In this document: in pieces, positions 8,943 to 18,092 of the stretch
How the letters are laid out: each line of letters begins with the position of its first letter
How positions within the stretch are numbered: position 1 is the first letter of the stretch
The notes under the pieces: model-generated
Told to the model about the DNA's origin: nothing
The model's database searches: none
The model's input: only the letters and a program-made list of their open reading frames with translations
Program-made: the position numbers and the translations under genes
Assembly (NCBI GenBank): GCA_002238565.1
Contig: MPMP01000010.1
Coordinates: forward strand, 1-64,000
DNA from: Albidovulum sp. bin36
Lineage (GTDB): Bacteria > Pseudomonadota > Alphaproteobacteria > Rhodobacterales > Rhodobacteraceae
Length of the DNA: 64,000 nt
Direction of reading: 5' to 3'

Positions 8943-9602
8943 TTAAGCCTGCGATTCGTTCTCGGCCTTTTTCTGCAGCAATGCGATGGTCTTGCGGATG
9001 TGATTGATCATGGCGCGCTCCGCCTCGTCGGAGTCGCGGGCTTCCAGGGCATCAATGATTGCCAAGTGTTCGGGGTGCGTTTCCGCAGGCGAGCGCAGGA
9101 TGCCCTGGGAAAGGGACATGCGCATGATCGTATGAACCGGTTCAAGCAATCGGCCGAGATTTCCTCCCGGAATCAGACTTGTCAGGTACGTGTGGAACTC
9201 GACATCGGCTTCGCGGTATATTGCATCGTCACCTGCCGCCACCGCATCCGCAACCGACGCCATGAGGGATCGGAGATAGATCGTGTGCTTGAGTTCGATC
9301 TTCGGGGCCAGCAACCGGCAAATCAGCCCTTCCAGTACAGCGCGGATTTCGAAAAGCTCCGCGATCTGCCGCAGTCCGAACTCGGATACGGAGGCCTCGC
9401 CGCGCGACGAAATTCGGACGAAGTTCTCGCTGTTCAGTCTTGAGATCGCCGTCCGCAGCGGGGTGCGGCTTACTCCCAATCGCGCCGACAAATCTTCCTG
9501 CACCAGCTTTTCCCCGGACACCAATTCACCCGACAGGATCATTTCGCGGAGCCGATAGTAAACATTTTCTTCGAGATGCGTCGACATTCCATCCGACTTC
9601 AT
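8943..9602 (-). CDS. GntR family regulator, FCD (FadR) subfamily
   Basis: Transcription factor with an N-terminal winged helix (VYYRLREMILSGEL ... LGVSRTPLRTAISRL) and an all-helical FCD effector domain (IAELFEIRAVLEGLICRLL, then DVEFHTYL and a C-terminal HLAIIDALEARD helix). FCD proteins usually bind a metal and a small sugar acid or organic acid. I use the ATG at 9602; a second ATG at 9587 and a TTG at 9650 are in the same frame. It lies between the two TIM-barrel genes and the binding-protein gene, all on the minus strand, and is the obvious candidate regulator of this cluster. Confidence 0.88.
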   Translation of the reverse strand: MKSDGMSTHLEENVYYRLREMILSGELVSGEKLVQEDLSARLGVSRTPLRTAISRLNSENFVRISSRGEASVSEFGLRQIAELFEIRAVLEGLICRLLAPKIELKHTIYLRSLMASVADAVAAGDDAIYREADVEFHTYLTSLIPGGNLGRLLEPVHTIMRMSLSQGILRSPAETHPEHLAIIDALEARDSDEAERAMINHIRKTIALLQKKAENESQA

Positions 9603-9622
9603 TGGAGATTGGCTGAAATTCA

Positions 9623-9639
9623 GTGTATTCACTGTACAC
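9623..9639. promoter_or_regulatory. candidate GntR operator (GTGTA-N7-TACAC)
   Basis: A perfect 5-bp inverted repeat, GTGTA and TACAC separated by 7 bp, lies 20 bp upstream of the GntR start. FadR-type regulators commonly bind short GT...AC palindromes near their own promoters. A related palindrome is found upstream of the first operon gene at 11612-11641. Function inferred from position and symmetry. Confidence 0.4.
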
Positions 9640-9728
9640 AATAAATCCAATAACTCGCAAACACAAGGCTTTTAGTCGAATTTGATCGATGCTCCCTTGC
9701 GTGACCGGCGGGCCTGCCACCCTTGAAA

Positions 9729-10538
9729 TCACAGGTGGAGTTCGCGGCGGGCAAAGGCAACGCTCTGCTCTAGCCATCCGTGCTCTCGTCGGCGCACCGC
9801 ATCCATGTCCGAGCATCTTGGCAGCCATTGCTCCAGTATCACGCTCATGTCGGCGGGATACGGCGCGGCGTTCAGTATCGCCTGAAAATCCGTCCGCCCC
9901 TGCCCGAGAGGGCAGCCGTGAATTGCAAATCCAACGCCATAGGCGTCCGGCACGATGACGTAATCTTTCAGATGCAAATTAATTGCGTGAGGGGCCAGGA
10001 TGCCGACCGTTTCCATAGGCCATTCACCGGCGCAAATCGAGTTTGCGACATCTAGGCAGATCGCGACCTGGTCATCATCGATGGCTGCGAGCAAGTCAAC
10101 CAGCCGCCTGGACGGGAAGTTGAAGTGATTCTCGACAGCTATGCGTATTCCCGCGTCCTTGGCCATCGGCAGTAGCTGAGCGAATTCAGCGGCGAGCTCG
10201 TCGATCGGCCTAGCGGCGTCCGGTCCATCCAGGGCGACCCGGAGAATCCTTGCGTCGAGGCGCTTGCCTATCGCAATGTAGCGGGCGACGTTAGCCACGC
10301 CGAACGGCTGCGTCCCTACCTCCAATGCAATGCCGGAATCGCGAGCCCGCTGCGCGAGACCATCCAAGTCTGCGTCCGACAACTGATGAAGCGGCAGATT
10401 GTCTGCGTATTGCATCACGCAAAGTCCGTGCCGCGATGCGATGTCCAGCAAATCAAATGCCGTCATCGGGTTGGCCGGTACAATCCCCTTGTGCCCGATC
10501 GACCAACGAAACGTATAGGATCCCAGACCAAGTTTCAC
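9729..10538 (-). CDS. sugar phosphate isomerase/epimerase-like TIM barrel
   Basis: A 269-residue xylose-isomerase-like (AP-endonuclease 2 fold) enzyme. The four usual metal ligands are recognisable: Glu in IAVENHF, Asp in ICLDVANS, His in NLHLKDY and Glu in SVILEQW. Members isomerise, epimerise or decarboxylate keto-sugars or sugar acids with a divalent metal in the cytoplasm. Its start overlaps the end of the upstream TIM-barrel gene by 4 bp, so the two are translationally coupled and likely act consecutively on the imported sugar. Exact reaction unknown. Confidence 0.78.
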   Translation of the reverse strand: MKLGLGSYTFRWSIGHKGIVPANPMTAFDLLDIASRHGLCVMQYADNLPLHQLSDADLDGLAQRARDSGIALEVGTQPFGVANVARYIAIGKRLDARILRVALDGPDAARPIDELAAEFAQLLPMAKDAGIRIAVENHFNFPSRRLVDLLAAIDDDQVAICLDVANSICAGEWPMETVGILAPHAINLHLKDYVIVPDAYGVGFAIHGCPLGQGRTDFQAILNAAPYPADMSVILEQWLPRCSDMDAVRRREHGWLEQSVAFARRELHL

Positions 10539-11494
10539 AGCAATGACTTTACAAGTTCTCGATAGCCCTGCGCCGGCACGCCGCCCTGGATGACCTTTTC
10601 CAGCGTTGCAGCCCCGATTTTGTCGAGAAGTTTATCCAGATCCTCCATGATCTCGAATGTCGCGGAAATTGCTTCGGCGTTGTCGCCCGACCGGGTAAAG
10701 ACATCATAAGCCACCCAGCCATCATAGCCCAACCGACGCAAATAGTAGAGAGTCTCAAGCGTCTGCCAAAGGTGGACGGATGCGGGCAGCATATCCCAGT
10801 CCGCGCCGCGGTCGTTGTCATTGAAGTGCACATAGAAGAGGCGCCCGGCCTCGTGCGCCGCGACGACCTCCGCCGCCGGGCACTCGCCGGCAATCAACGC
10901 GTGGCCGACATCCATGGTGATGCCGATGTTCTTTGCCCCGACTCGATCGCAAAAGTGCAGGGTCTTGCCCATTGACGGCAGTAAAATGTGATTTCGGGAC
11001 TCGAATGCCTTGTACTCTATGCTCACCTTGATGTCGTCGCGGTAGGACGCAGCCTGGCTGAATGCATCGATCGCCCACTTCCACTGATGAACGTAGTCGA
11101 CTTGAAATGCATAGTCCCAACCGTCGATCAGTGGACATACAGTAATCATGCCGGAGCCTAGTTCGGCCGCAAAATCCATTGCGGTCTTGATGTACTGGAC
11201 CGCTTCCGACCTGATGCCGGAATCTGGATTGGTTACGGACCCATTGCGAAACTTGGCCTCTGTCTTGATATTCACGTTTACCGCGGAAACCGCGAGACCG
11301 CTGTCCTTCAATGCGGCTACGCCTGACCCGTTGGCGCCCAGGTCCTGGGGATAGACGGGCTCCACGCCATCCGTGCGCGGAATTGTCTTCGCGATTTCCA
11401 GCCGTTGTTCGAATGAGCGCTTGACTTGATACTGGTGAAATCGATCTCTGTAGGCACCGATCGTCCCAAGCAAAATCGAGTTTTTGTAGGTCAT
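10535..11494 (-). CDS. xylose isomerase-like TIM-barrel enzyme
   Basis: First gene of the minus-strand sugar cluster, 319 residues. Metal-site candidates are Glu in VSIEYKAFE, Asp-His in TMDVGHA, His in YVHFNDND and an Asp in VAYDVFTR. The last position is often Glu in relatives, so the metal site may differ slightly. The family includes L-rhamnose/xylose isomerase-like and sugar-epimerase proteins. A nested palindrome lies about 120 bp upstream. Paired by a 4-bp overlap with the next TIM-barrel gene. Confidence 0.75.
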   Translation of the reverse strand: MTYKNSILLGTIGAYRDRFHQYQVKRSFEQRLEIAKTIPRTDGVEPVYPQDLGANGSGVAALKDSGLAVSAVNVNIKTEAKFRNGSVTNPDSGIRSEAVQYIKTAMDFAAELGSGMITVCPLIDGWDYAFQVDYVHQWKWAIDAFSQAASYRDDIKVSIEYKAFESRNHILLPSMGKTLHFCDRVGAKNIGITMDVGHALIAGECPAAEVVAAHEAGRLFYVHFNDNDRGADWDMLPASVHLWQTLETLYYLRRLGYDGWVAYDVFTRSGDNAEAISATFEIMEDLDKLLDKIGAATLEKVIQGGVPAQGYRELVKSLL

Positions 11495-11611
11495 GATTTT
11501 TGCCTTGCTTCTCCTGAACTCAAGCTGGGCCGGCGGGCAAATGGATGCCTGACGACTTTGAACGCGACAACAATATGGATATCATCGGCGATTCCAGCAG
11601 AAAAATACAGA

Positions 11612-11641
11612 TTGCGTATTCTTTGTATACATTGTACGCAA
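11612..11641. promoter_or_regulatory. nested palindrome upstream of the sugar operon
   Basis: The 8-bp palindrome TGTATACA (11624-11631) lies inside an almost concentric inverted repeat TTGCGTA / TACGCAA (11612-11618 and 11635-11641). It is 118 bp upstream of the first gene of the operon. The core shares the GTA...TAC symmetry of the repeat in front of the GntR gene. It is a likely operator for that regulator. Confidence 0.45.
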
Positions 11642-12310
11642 ATCTTGTTCAAGCAACGATTATTGGAATTTACGGGAGCGCTTATTTGCATGGGGCTGTC
11701 GTGCAAGAGCAATAGATTCCGCGTTGTTTTTGAATGGCCGGCCCTACCGCCTCCTCAAGCCCGGCACAGCTGAAGATGCATCTATCGAGGATAGGCTCGA
11801 TTGCGTAGCGTCGGGCGCCTGCTTCTCCGCGATTTCCCCTAGGAGACCTGCGCGGGTACTTGCGGGCGGCCATGGGATGAGAGGGTTTATTCACCATTTC
11901 CGTTTTGACATCCGCGCGGCGCCATGCCGGTCGTTCGAACTACATGTACAAAGCGCTGAAGTTCTCCCATCTCGTTTTGGGTTTCGTGATCACGGCCGAT
12001 TTGCCTATGTCTTGTATTTGGGCGTCTGGCGGAATCCTGAGATTTGGCGATGGCTGCGTAAAAGTGCGGAATCCAGGCGGTTCGCCGCGTTTTTGCAGGA
12101 TTGTTCTTTTTCCCAATTGACTGGCTTCTATAGTCTTCATGGCCTTGTTCCGACATTTCCGCCTTTTGGCCGCGACCCGTCGGAGTTCCTCCCGTCCGCG
12201 TCCGTCGCGCTTCGGATGCCGGTCGCCCGGATGAATTCGAGGCTCCGGGCGGTCGGTTTCCGAAAGCCCGCTTCAAGTCCGACCATGGCGGCCGCCGAGC
12301 CGCGGTCCTT
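11642..12310. other. no recognisable gene
   Basis: Short overlapping reading frames exist on both strands, for example minus-strand frames at 11682-11897 and 11887-12276. Their composition is Arg/Ser/Pro-rich and matches no family I know. I see no RNA gene. It is probably non-coding or decayed DNA between the sugar operon and the IS remnant. Confidence 0.5.
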
Positions 12311-12493
12311 TCAATAAATCGAATTTAACTCATTCATATTCATTTTCCTTATCCATTTTCTTTGGACTTGTACTGTCTTAACGCAGTGCCAGAGGATTTT
12401 TAGTCGCCGCCAGCGCAGCGCCTCCTTCCTGGCCATCACCGGGTGAATCAAGTCGACGGCCTCGCAGCGGACGGCAAGCCCGGGAAGAAGCAT
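12311..12493 (-). pseudogene. IS4-family transposase scrap, second copy
   Basis: The frame reads LAVRCEAVDLIHPV followed by ARKEALRW. The fragment at 2487-3128 has LTVRCEAVDLVPPV and KKEALHW separated by about 30 residues, so this copy has lost the piece between them. After ALRW the similarity ends. It has the same orientation as the first fragment; together they flank the sugar operon. Confidence 0.55.
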
Positions 12494-12809
12494 TTGCGTC
12501 GATGCGCAGCAGAGCTTGCCGCCGGAGCCGCGTCAGGCATCCTTGAACCACACCGCAGTTTCCGAGGAAATTTGACGCAGGCCAATTTGCATGGACGGGT
12601 GATTCGCACAAAATTTCAGGGGCGTTATGACGGAGTTTCGATAGTTTTCGCGCCGCTCCGTTTCGTTATGCGACCACGTCCCGATCTCCGTTTCACAGCG
12701 CCTGCCGCGACCGGACTTTACTTCTTGCGTCGATCAGGGCGCCGGGCGGGCACCGAAGCGCCACGATCGAAAACGATCGAGTCGCCTGCAGAAGCACCTC
12801 ATACTTGCG
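12494..12809. other. no recognisable gene
   Basis: About 315 bp between the IS remnant and the 3' end of the TPR-ATPase gene. No convincing reading frame, repeat or RNA was seen. Confidence 0.45.
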
Positions 12810-15800
12810 TTATGCAAGCAATTCCCGGCGAATGTCCTCGGCAATCTCTTCGACTTCCCTGGCCACTCGCGGCTCCAACCCGAGTTCCCTTTCCAGCGCC
12901 GTCCTCAGCGGAAGCAGAATATCGCCTGCGGGCGACGACTTGATCAGGTCGCACATCCGCTCCGGCCCAACGCCCTCCGAGAGATCGGCCAGGGCCACCA
13001 GAACGTCCCTCGGCAAAATGTTCAATTCGGGAAGGATCGACAATGCCGCCTCGACATCCTTGGCGCATGCTTCGTCATTACCTTCCTCCGAGCGAGCCCG
13101 GGCCCGGATTAAATGGGCCCGCATTCTGCTGTCCGGAATTCCCGCCCGCGCCTGCAAAAGCGCGCGGTCGAGAAACCCGACAGCCTCCCTTGTCCAGCCC
13201 TCGTTCAATGCGTGCTCCGCCCGCCCGCGCAGCGCCGACTCCGCCGCGTCGCGCAGCGCCGGCAGATCGCTCGCCTCGAATCGCCGGACGGCCTGGTCCC
13301 ACGTCGCGAGCGCCTCCTCTGTCCGGTCGAGAGCGACCAGAAGCGCACCCTTCCCGACGAGAGCATTTGCGACTGCCGCAAGAGCGTGGGGATCGTCGCC
13401 GCTTCCGAATCGCCGGAGCGCTTCATCGCAGGCCTCCAGCGCCTCGTCGGGGCGGTTTAACGAGCTCAGCGCCACCATGCTGTTGAGGAGAGCCGTCGCA
13501 ATTTCCTCGTGATACGGGGATGCGTCGCCCTCCCCGAACCGGCGTACGACATCACGCCAAAATCCGACCGCGTCCTCCTCCCGGTTCATGCGGGCGAGCG
13601 TCGTGCCCTTGCAGACGAGGGCCGAGGCAACGCGCTTCGAAATTCCCGGCTCTTCGCGGTTTCCGAAACGCCTTGCGATCTCTTCCCAGACTGCCAGCGC
13701 CTCCTCGTTCCTCTTCGCGGCATCGAGCACGATTCCCTTGTTCAGGAAAATTCCCGCGACTGTCTCAAGAACCGCCCGTGCGGAGCATTGCCCGAACAGG
13801 TCAATCGCCCGGTCGCAGGTCGCGAGCGCCTCTTCCGGCCGGTTCATGTCGAACAGGTCGGCGCAACTGTGCTGAAAGGCGCTTGCAACCAGCGCGGCCC
13901 ATTCCGGCCTATCGCTGGTTCCGAAGCGGTCTTCGACCTGCTGCCAGACCGCGAGAGCCTCTTCGAAACGGCCCGACTCTTCCAGCGAAGCACCCCTGTT
14001 CGTCAGGGCATCCGCAACCATGGCGAGGATCCCGGGCCGGTCGTCGGAGGAGAATCGATCCACCACGGCGCCCCACAGCTCCCGCGCTTCATCCGGCCTT
14101 CCCGCTTTGTACAGCAAAGCCGCCTTGTTCATCAGAGCATCGCAAAACGGTTCTGCCGCCTCCGGCATACCGCCCGCCTCGAAGCGCCTGATCGCTTCTT
14201 CCCAGGACGAGAGCGCCTCCGTTTCCCGCTTCAGCGCCGCCAGCACATTCCCTCTGATGGCGAAACTGCGCGCCACCATCTCCCGAAGAATTGGCGCATC
14301 GCTTCCCTTGTAGCTCTGCACAACCCCGTCGAACGCGGTCAACGCCTCCTCCAATCGGCCCGACTGGAAGAGCGCCGCGCCTATATTCGCAAGCGCCGAG
14401 GCCACCTGTTCGATAATTTTGGGAGTCTCGCTCTCCCCGAAACGATCCACCACGGCGCGCCAGGCGTTTATCGCCTCGTTGGCGCGGTTAAGCGCAAAGA
14501 GCGCGTTCCCCTGTCCGACCATGGCCGCCGCCACCTCGCCGCGAAGCCCCGGCGAACCGTTCTTGCCGTAGCGCTCCAGCATTTCATCGCAGGCCGCCAG
14601 AGCTTCCCGGGGTCGGCTCAAAGTATTCAGCGCGACCCCCATCCCGAGCAGCGCGTTGGCCACCAGCGTCTGAAGCTCCGGCGCAGGGCTCCCGCGGAAG
14701 CGTCGCGCGACCTCCTCCCAGGCCGCCAGGGCTTCGGTGTAGCGGTCCAGGTCGTTCAGCATTCCGCCCTTGCTAGCGAGCGCCGTCGCCACCGCCATAG
14801 GGTGACACTCCCCGTCATCCGCCCCGAAACGCCGCACCACGTCATCCCACGCTGCCGAGGCCTCTTCCGCTCTCCCCATCCGGCACAACGCCCTTCCCTT
14901 GTTGACGAGCGCCATCGACACCTGTTCGCGATCCGCCGGTGCATCGCTCTCCCCGAAACGCCGGACGACCTCATCCCAGGCCGCCGCGGCATCCTGCAAC
15001 CGGCCACTTTCCGCCAGCGTGAGCGCTCTGCTCATGAGCTTCGTCGCGGCCAACGGCGCCTGGGATACCGCAGAAAACTCATTTGGCGCATACGCAAAGG
15101 CGGGCGACGCAAGCGAAAGCAGCTCCTCGCGATGCGCTTCGAGGGACGGCAGTCCGACAAGACGCTCGAATGCCATCCGGCAAATCGCCAACGCGCCGCC
15201 GTCGAACCCCAGCGCTTCCCGCGCCATGCGGGCACCGAATGCACTCAACTCGTCGGTGGAGTAGTAGGCCTCCATGAAGCGGATCAGCGCATCGACCAAC
15301 GGTGCCGGTCCGCGCGCCCTGCGCATCTGGTAGTATATGTTGTAGAGCCGCTCGGTCAGGTAATAGAGCTTGCGCCGCGCGCTGCCGCCGCTCACCTCGA
15401 CCGCGCCCTTGTCGACCAAACGGGCGAGCTGGGCGCTACACTTGCTGGTTCCGAGCCTTGCGCGGTCCGCGATCTCTCGCGCCGACGCAGGCTTCCAGAG
15501 ATCGGCAAGGGCGAGATACACCCTTCGCTCCTGCGCCGGGAGCGCATCGAGGTGACTCTTGAAATATTCGGTATGGTCGTCGACCAAATCAAGGAGATCC
15601 GCCATCAGTTCGCGGAATGACAGATCGGCGCCGAACCGGGCCACGATGGTCAGCAGCCGCGGGCTGCCGCCTGTGAGAATCCGCAGCGCTTGGATCGTCT
15701 GCGGTGCCCGCGCCCGCCCCGACACGGTCTGCCACAGGGTCGCGCAGCCTTCCGTGTCCAGAGGATGCAACCAAATTACTCGAAAGAGCTCGTAGAGCGC

Positions 15801-16409
15801 CTCCTTCGGGTCGTTCATCTGGTCGAAACTGCTGGTCGCGCTTGCCAGCAGAACGATCCTCGGTTCGGTTTGCAGTACCTTCCGCAGCCGCCAACCAGCA
15901 TTATCGTCGCCCATGTCCCTGAACAGCATGTTCAGGTTCTCGGCAATCAGTACGAGGCGCTTCCTTTCCCGGTCGGCGAAGTCCTGCAGCGTCCCGAGGC
16001 ACCGATCTTCCAGCGTCCGGTCGTCTTGGACTGTACGCAAATCCTCGAAGGTGCGGTGCAGGTCGCTATCTCCGTCCCGGCGCGGCGCCTGGTCGGCAAG
16101 CCGGGACACGCATTCGAGCCAGAACTCGCCGGCGGTGGAGACTTCGTAGCTTTCTTCCGCCAAGACGATCGGGAAAAAGCGCGCCGAAAGATCGGCATCG
16201 CGCAACACCTCCGCCGCGACACGCAGCAGGAGGCTCGTCTTTCCGCTGCCGCGCGGCCCGATCACGATTTGATGAGTATTGGCGCTGCCCGAGCACTCGC
16301 GCAGCGCCTCAATCAGGGATTCGTATTCCGCCATCCGAACGCAGAATGTCGCGACCAGTTCGTCGATCGAGAGAAATCCCGGATTGTATTTCCTGACGGT
16401 CACAGCCAT
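12810..16409 (-). CDS. P-loop ATPase with about 15 TPR-like repeats
   Basis: A 1,199-residue protein. Residues 1-370 form an ATPase: Walker A GPRGSGKTS at 51-59, a Walker B-like strand LVLIAENL (152-159) with Glu-Asn where Asp-Glu is usual, and a winged-helix segment (SAREIADRARLGTSKCSAQLARLVDKGAV, about 309-337). Residues 459-1095 are about 15 tandem units of 43 residues, consensus AL..KG..L....R.EEAL..W..VVRRFG.SD.P.L...VA, of tetratricopeptide type. The architecture recalls STAND/MNS-type signalling ATPases that sense through a repeat domain. I chose the ATG at 16409, 17 bp after the upstream ATPase gene; the frame stays open further upstream but overlaps that gene. No catalytic effector domain is visible. 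Function unknown. Confidence 0.8.
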   Translation of the reverse strand: MAVTVRKYNPGFLSIDELVATFCVRMAEYESLIEALRECSGSANTHQIVIGPRGSGKTSLLLRVAAEVLRDADLSARFFPIVLAEESYEVSTAGEFWLECVSRLADQAPRRDGDSDLHRTFEDLRTVQDDRTLEDRCLGTLQDFADRERKRLVLIAENLNMLFRDMGDDNAGWRLRKVLQTEPRIVLLASATSSFDQMNDPKEALYELFRVIWLHPLDTEGCATLWQTVSGRARAPQTIQALRILTGGSPRLLTIVARFGADLSFRELMADLLDLVDDHTEYFKSHLDALPAQERRVYLALADLWKPASAREIADRARLGTSKCSAQLARLVDKGAVEVSGGSARRKLYYLTERLYNIYYQMRRARGPAPLVDALIRFMEAYYSTDELSAFGARMAREALGFDGGALAICRMAFERLVGLPSLEAHREELLSLASPAFAYAPNEFSAVSQAPLAATKLMSRALTLAESGRLQDAAAAWDEVVRRFGESDAPADREQVSMALVNKGRALCRMGRAEEASAAWDDVVRRFGADDGECHPMAVATALASKGGMLNDLDRYTEALAAWEEVARRFRGSPAPELQTLVANALLGMGVALNTLSRPREALAACDEMLERYGKNGSPGLRGEVAAAMVGQGNALFALNRANEAINAWRAVVDRFGESETPKIIEQVASALANIGAALFQSGRLEEALTAFDGVVQSYKGSDAPILREMVARSFAIRGNVLAALKRETEALSSWEEAIRRFEAGGMPEAAEPFCDALMNKAALLYKAGRPDEARELWGAVVDRFSSDDRPGILAMVADALTNRGASLEESGRFEEALAVWQQVEDRFGTSDRPEWAALVASAFQHSCADLFDMNRPEEALATCDRAIDLFGQCSARAVLETVAGIFLNKGIVLDAAKRNEEALAVWEEIARRFGNREEPGISKRVASALVCKGTTLARMNREEDAVGFWRDVVRRFGEGDASPYHEEIATALLNSMVALSSLNRPDEALEACDEALRRFGSGDDPHALAAVANALVGKGALLVALDRTEEALATWDQAVRRFEASDLPALRDAAESALRGRAEHALNEGWTREAVGFLDRALLQARAGIPDSRMRAHLIRARARSEEGNDEACAKDVEAALSILPELNILPRDVLVALADLSEGVGPERMCDLIKSSPAGDILLPLRTALERELGLEPRVAREVEEIAEDIRRELLA

Positions 16410-16426
16410 CGGCCCGCCCCCCGTTC

Positions 16427-17683
16427 TCAGCCCTGCCGATCGAGCACGGGCACGAAATTCTGTCCGTAGCGCCCGAGCCACCAATCCTTCAGAAGCCCGG
16501 AAACGAACCGATAACCGCCGTCCTTGGGTTCCAGGTAGCCGTCGTGCTGCAGCACGTGCAGCACATGATCGGCCGCGAGCGCCCCGTCGCCGTCCTGCGC
16601 GTCTCGCGTCGAGAACCAGCTGCGGTACCGGTCGACCGTCTTGGCGGCGAATTCGCCATCGACCGCCGTTGCCGTCAGGATCTCCAGCGCGACCGTGTAT
16701 CCCGCTCGCCCGAGAACCATCTCCAGTCGGCCCTCGTAATGCTGCAGGTCGACCTGACCCCGGACGCCCAGCATCTCCTGCACATAGACCCGCTCGACAT
16801 CGTCCAGCGCGGCGTCTCTCCGCCCGGTGTGCCGCAGATGTTCCTGCATCCTGTCGAAGAACATCTGAACATGGTGCGGGATGCAGCAACGCAGCTTGCG
16901 GCACATGTGCCGGCGGACCTCAGGCGCAAGACCGAGTTCATAGGATTCGGCCAGTGCCTCCAGGCAGGAATCTGCCGTTTCCTTGCTCCACGGTTTCAGG
17001 TCGTAGGGAGAAAAAATGTTGACCTGGGCGCTGAGCCCGGCCTCCTTAAGCAGCGGCTCGAGCCTCACGCTGCCCGACAAAATCAGCGTGACCCTGTCGC
17101 GATGAGCTTGCCCCAACTTGCGCAGCCAGCTCAGGAACGCGTCCGCCTCCCGCTTCCCGTCCGGCGTCATGCGCCCCGTCTCGTCCTTCAGCAGCCGGTT
17201 TACGAGTATCGGCAACTCGTCGATCGCGAGCACGACACGCCGGTCGCTGTCCGCTAGGGCGGCAAAGATCGCGTCTCCCCTTTGCGGCCAATTGCCTGCA
17301 TCGATCCCGGCGCGTAGCTTCACCTTCAAATCCGCCACCGACAATTCCTCGATCCGGCCGAAGGAGTTTCCCAAAATGTTGGCGAAGTCGGTTATAATCC
17401 GGTTCCACGCCGTGCGCACGGGCTTAACCTGGATCCCGATTTCGGCAATCGCATCGGCCGGATCTGCGGCTGCCTCCAGATCGACGAAAACGACCTCGAA
17501 TTCTCCCGTTCCGGAAAGACTGCGCTGCAGTTCCCGCACCAGGCTCGTCTTGCCCATGCGCCGCTGCGCGGTCAGCAAGGTATGGGTTCCTTCCCGCACC
17601 CGCTCTTCCAACGCTTCCAACTCCGTCTCTCGGTCGAAGAAGTTCTCTCCGTCGACCCAGTTGCTGCCGCCTTTTCGAATCAT
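16427..17683 (-). CDS. archaeal-type AAA ATPase, partner of the TPR-ATPase
   Basis: A 418-residue P-loop ATPase starting with FFDRETELEALEERV (15-29), the usual opening of the archaeal ATPase family. Walker A is AQRRMGKTS (39-47) and Walker B is VVLAIDELP (150-158). Downstream come sensor-like LILSGSVRLEPLL and a C-terminal winged-helix region ending VSGLLKDWWLGRYG. It precedes the TPR-ATPase gene by 17 bp and both share one promoter, so the two proteins probably act together. Members of this family are found in stress, mobile-element and defence contexts, but no characterised system of this exact pair is known to me. Confidence 0.75.
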   Translation of the reverse strand: MIRKGGSNWVDGENFFDRETELEALEERVREGTHTLLTAQRRMGKTSLVRELQRSLSGTGEFEVVFVDLEAAADPADAIAEIGIQVKPVRTAWNRIITDFANILGNSFGRIEELSVADLKVKLRAGIDAGNWPQRGDAIFAALADSDRRVVLAIDELPILVNRLLKDETGRMTPDGKREADAFLSWLRKLGQAHRDRVTLILSGSVRLEPLLKEAGLSAQVNIFSPYDLKPWSKETADSCLEALAESYELGLAPEVRRHMCRKLRCCIPHHVQMFFDRMQEHLRHTGRRDAALDDVERVYVQEMLGVRGQVDLQHYEGRLEMVLGRAGYTVALEILTATAVDGEFAAKTVDRYRSWFSTRDAQDGDGALAADHVLHVLQHDGYLEPKDGGYRFVSGLLKDWWLGRYGQNFVPVLDRQG

Positions 17684-17701
17684 GGCTAAATCCCAACGAT
17701 G

Positions 17702-17741
17702 CTGTTGGCAACAATATCGTTGGCAAAATTATCGTTGTCAA
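17702..17741 (-). promoter_or_regulatory. promoter with three iterated motifs for the ATPase pair
   Basis: On the minus strand TTGACA (17736-17741) and GATATT (17713-17718) are separated by 17 bp, a good sigma-70 layout, about 30 bp before the ATPase start. Overlapping it are three near-copies of TTGxCAACGATA-T spaced 14-15 bp apart, the last one degenerate. This suggests a helically phased repressor binding site that covers the promoter. Confidence 0.55.
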
Positions 17742-17942
17742 CCCCCAGTTGCGACGTAAGAATTCCGAGAATGCCGACCGCAATCATCATGGGCCTGCCC
17801 GATTCGAAGATCGAGGCCAAGATGGTCCCCTCAACGCGTGTCAAGCGGCTTCCAAAATTGATCCGTCTTGTGCCATCTTTCCTTCCCGGTAGCCTTTTCC
17901 TGGTAGTCCGCCCGGCGGGCGGCGTTTTCGGGAGAAGGAAAG

Positions 17943-18092
17943 ATGGAATGGAAGTCGGATCACGGATTTCGGCGGCTGGCTGACGAGGTGAGGTCCAGGC
18001 CGCTGACCGAGGTGGCGCCGCTACTTGGATACGAGCGGGACGGGACCGACCGCTGCCGCTGGCGGCGGGACGGTTCGGTGATCAGCATCAAT
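17943..18092 (+). pseudogene. 5' scrap of a DUF3991/plasmid-primase-like gene
   Basis: Fifty codons from an ATG at 17943 read FRRLADEVRSRPLTEVAPLLGYERDG in part, then RCRWRRDGSVISIN. This resembles the N-terminal zinc-less domain of DUF3991/Toprim proteins found on plasmids and integrative elements. Similarity stops at about 18090, exactly where the truncated abiEii frame on the other strand ends. The junction looks like a recombination breakpoint. Assignment from motif memory. Confidence 0.4.

Noticed and set aside
13125-15035. Tandem periodicity as a possible CRISPR or satellite
   Set aside because: The units are 129 bp, divergent in sequence and in frame with a TPR protein; no spacer-repeat pattern.
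13509-15620. Long plus-strand open frame of about 700 codons
   Set aside because: It is antisense to the TPR repeats; its His/Arg-rich repeating composition is a by-product of the 129-bp period on the other strand.
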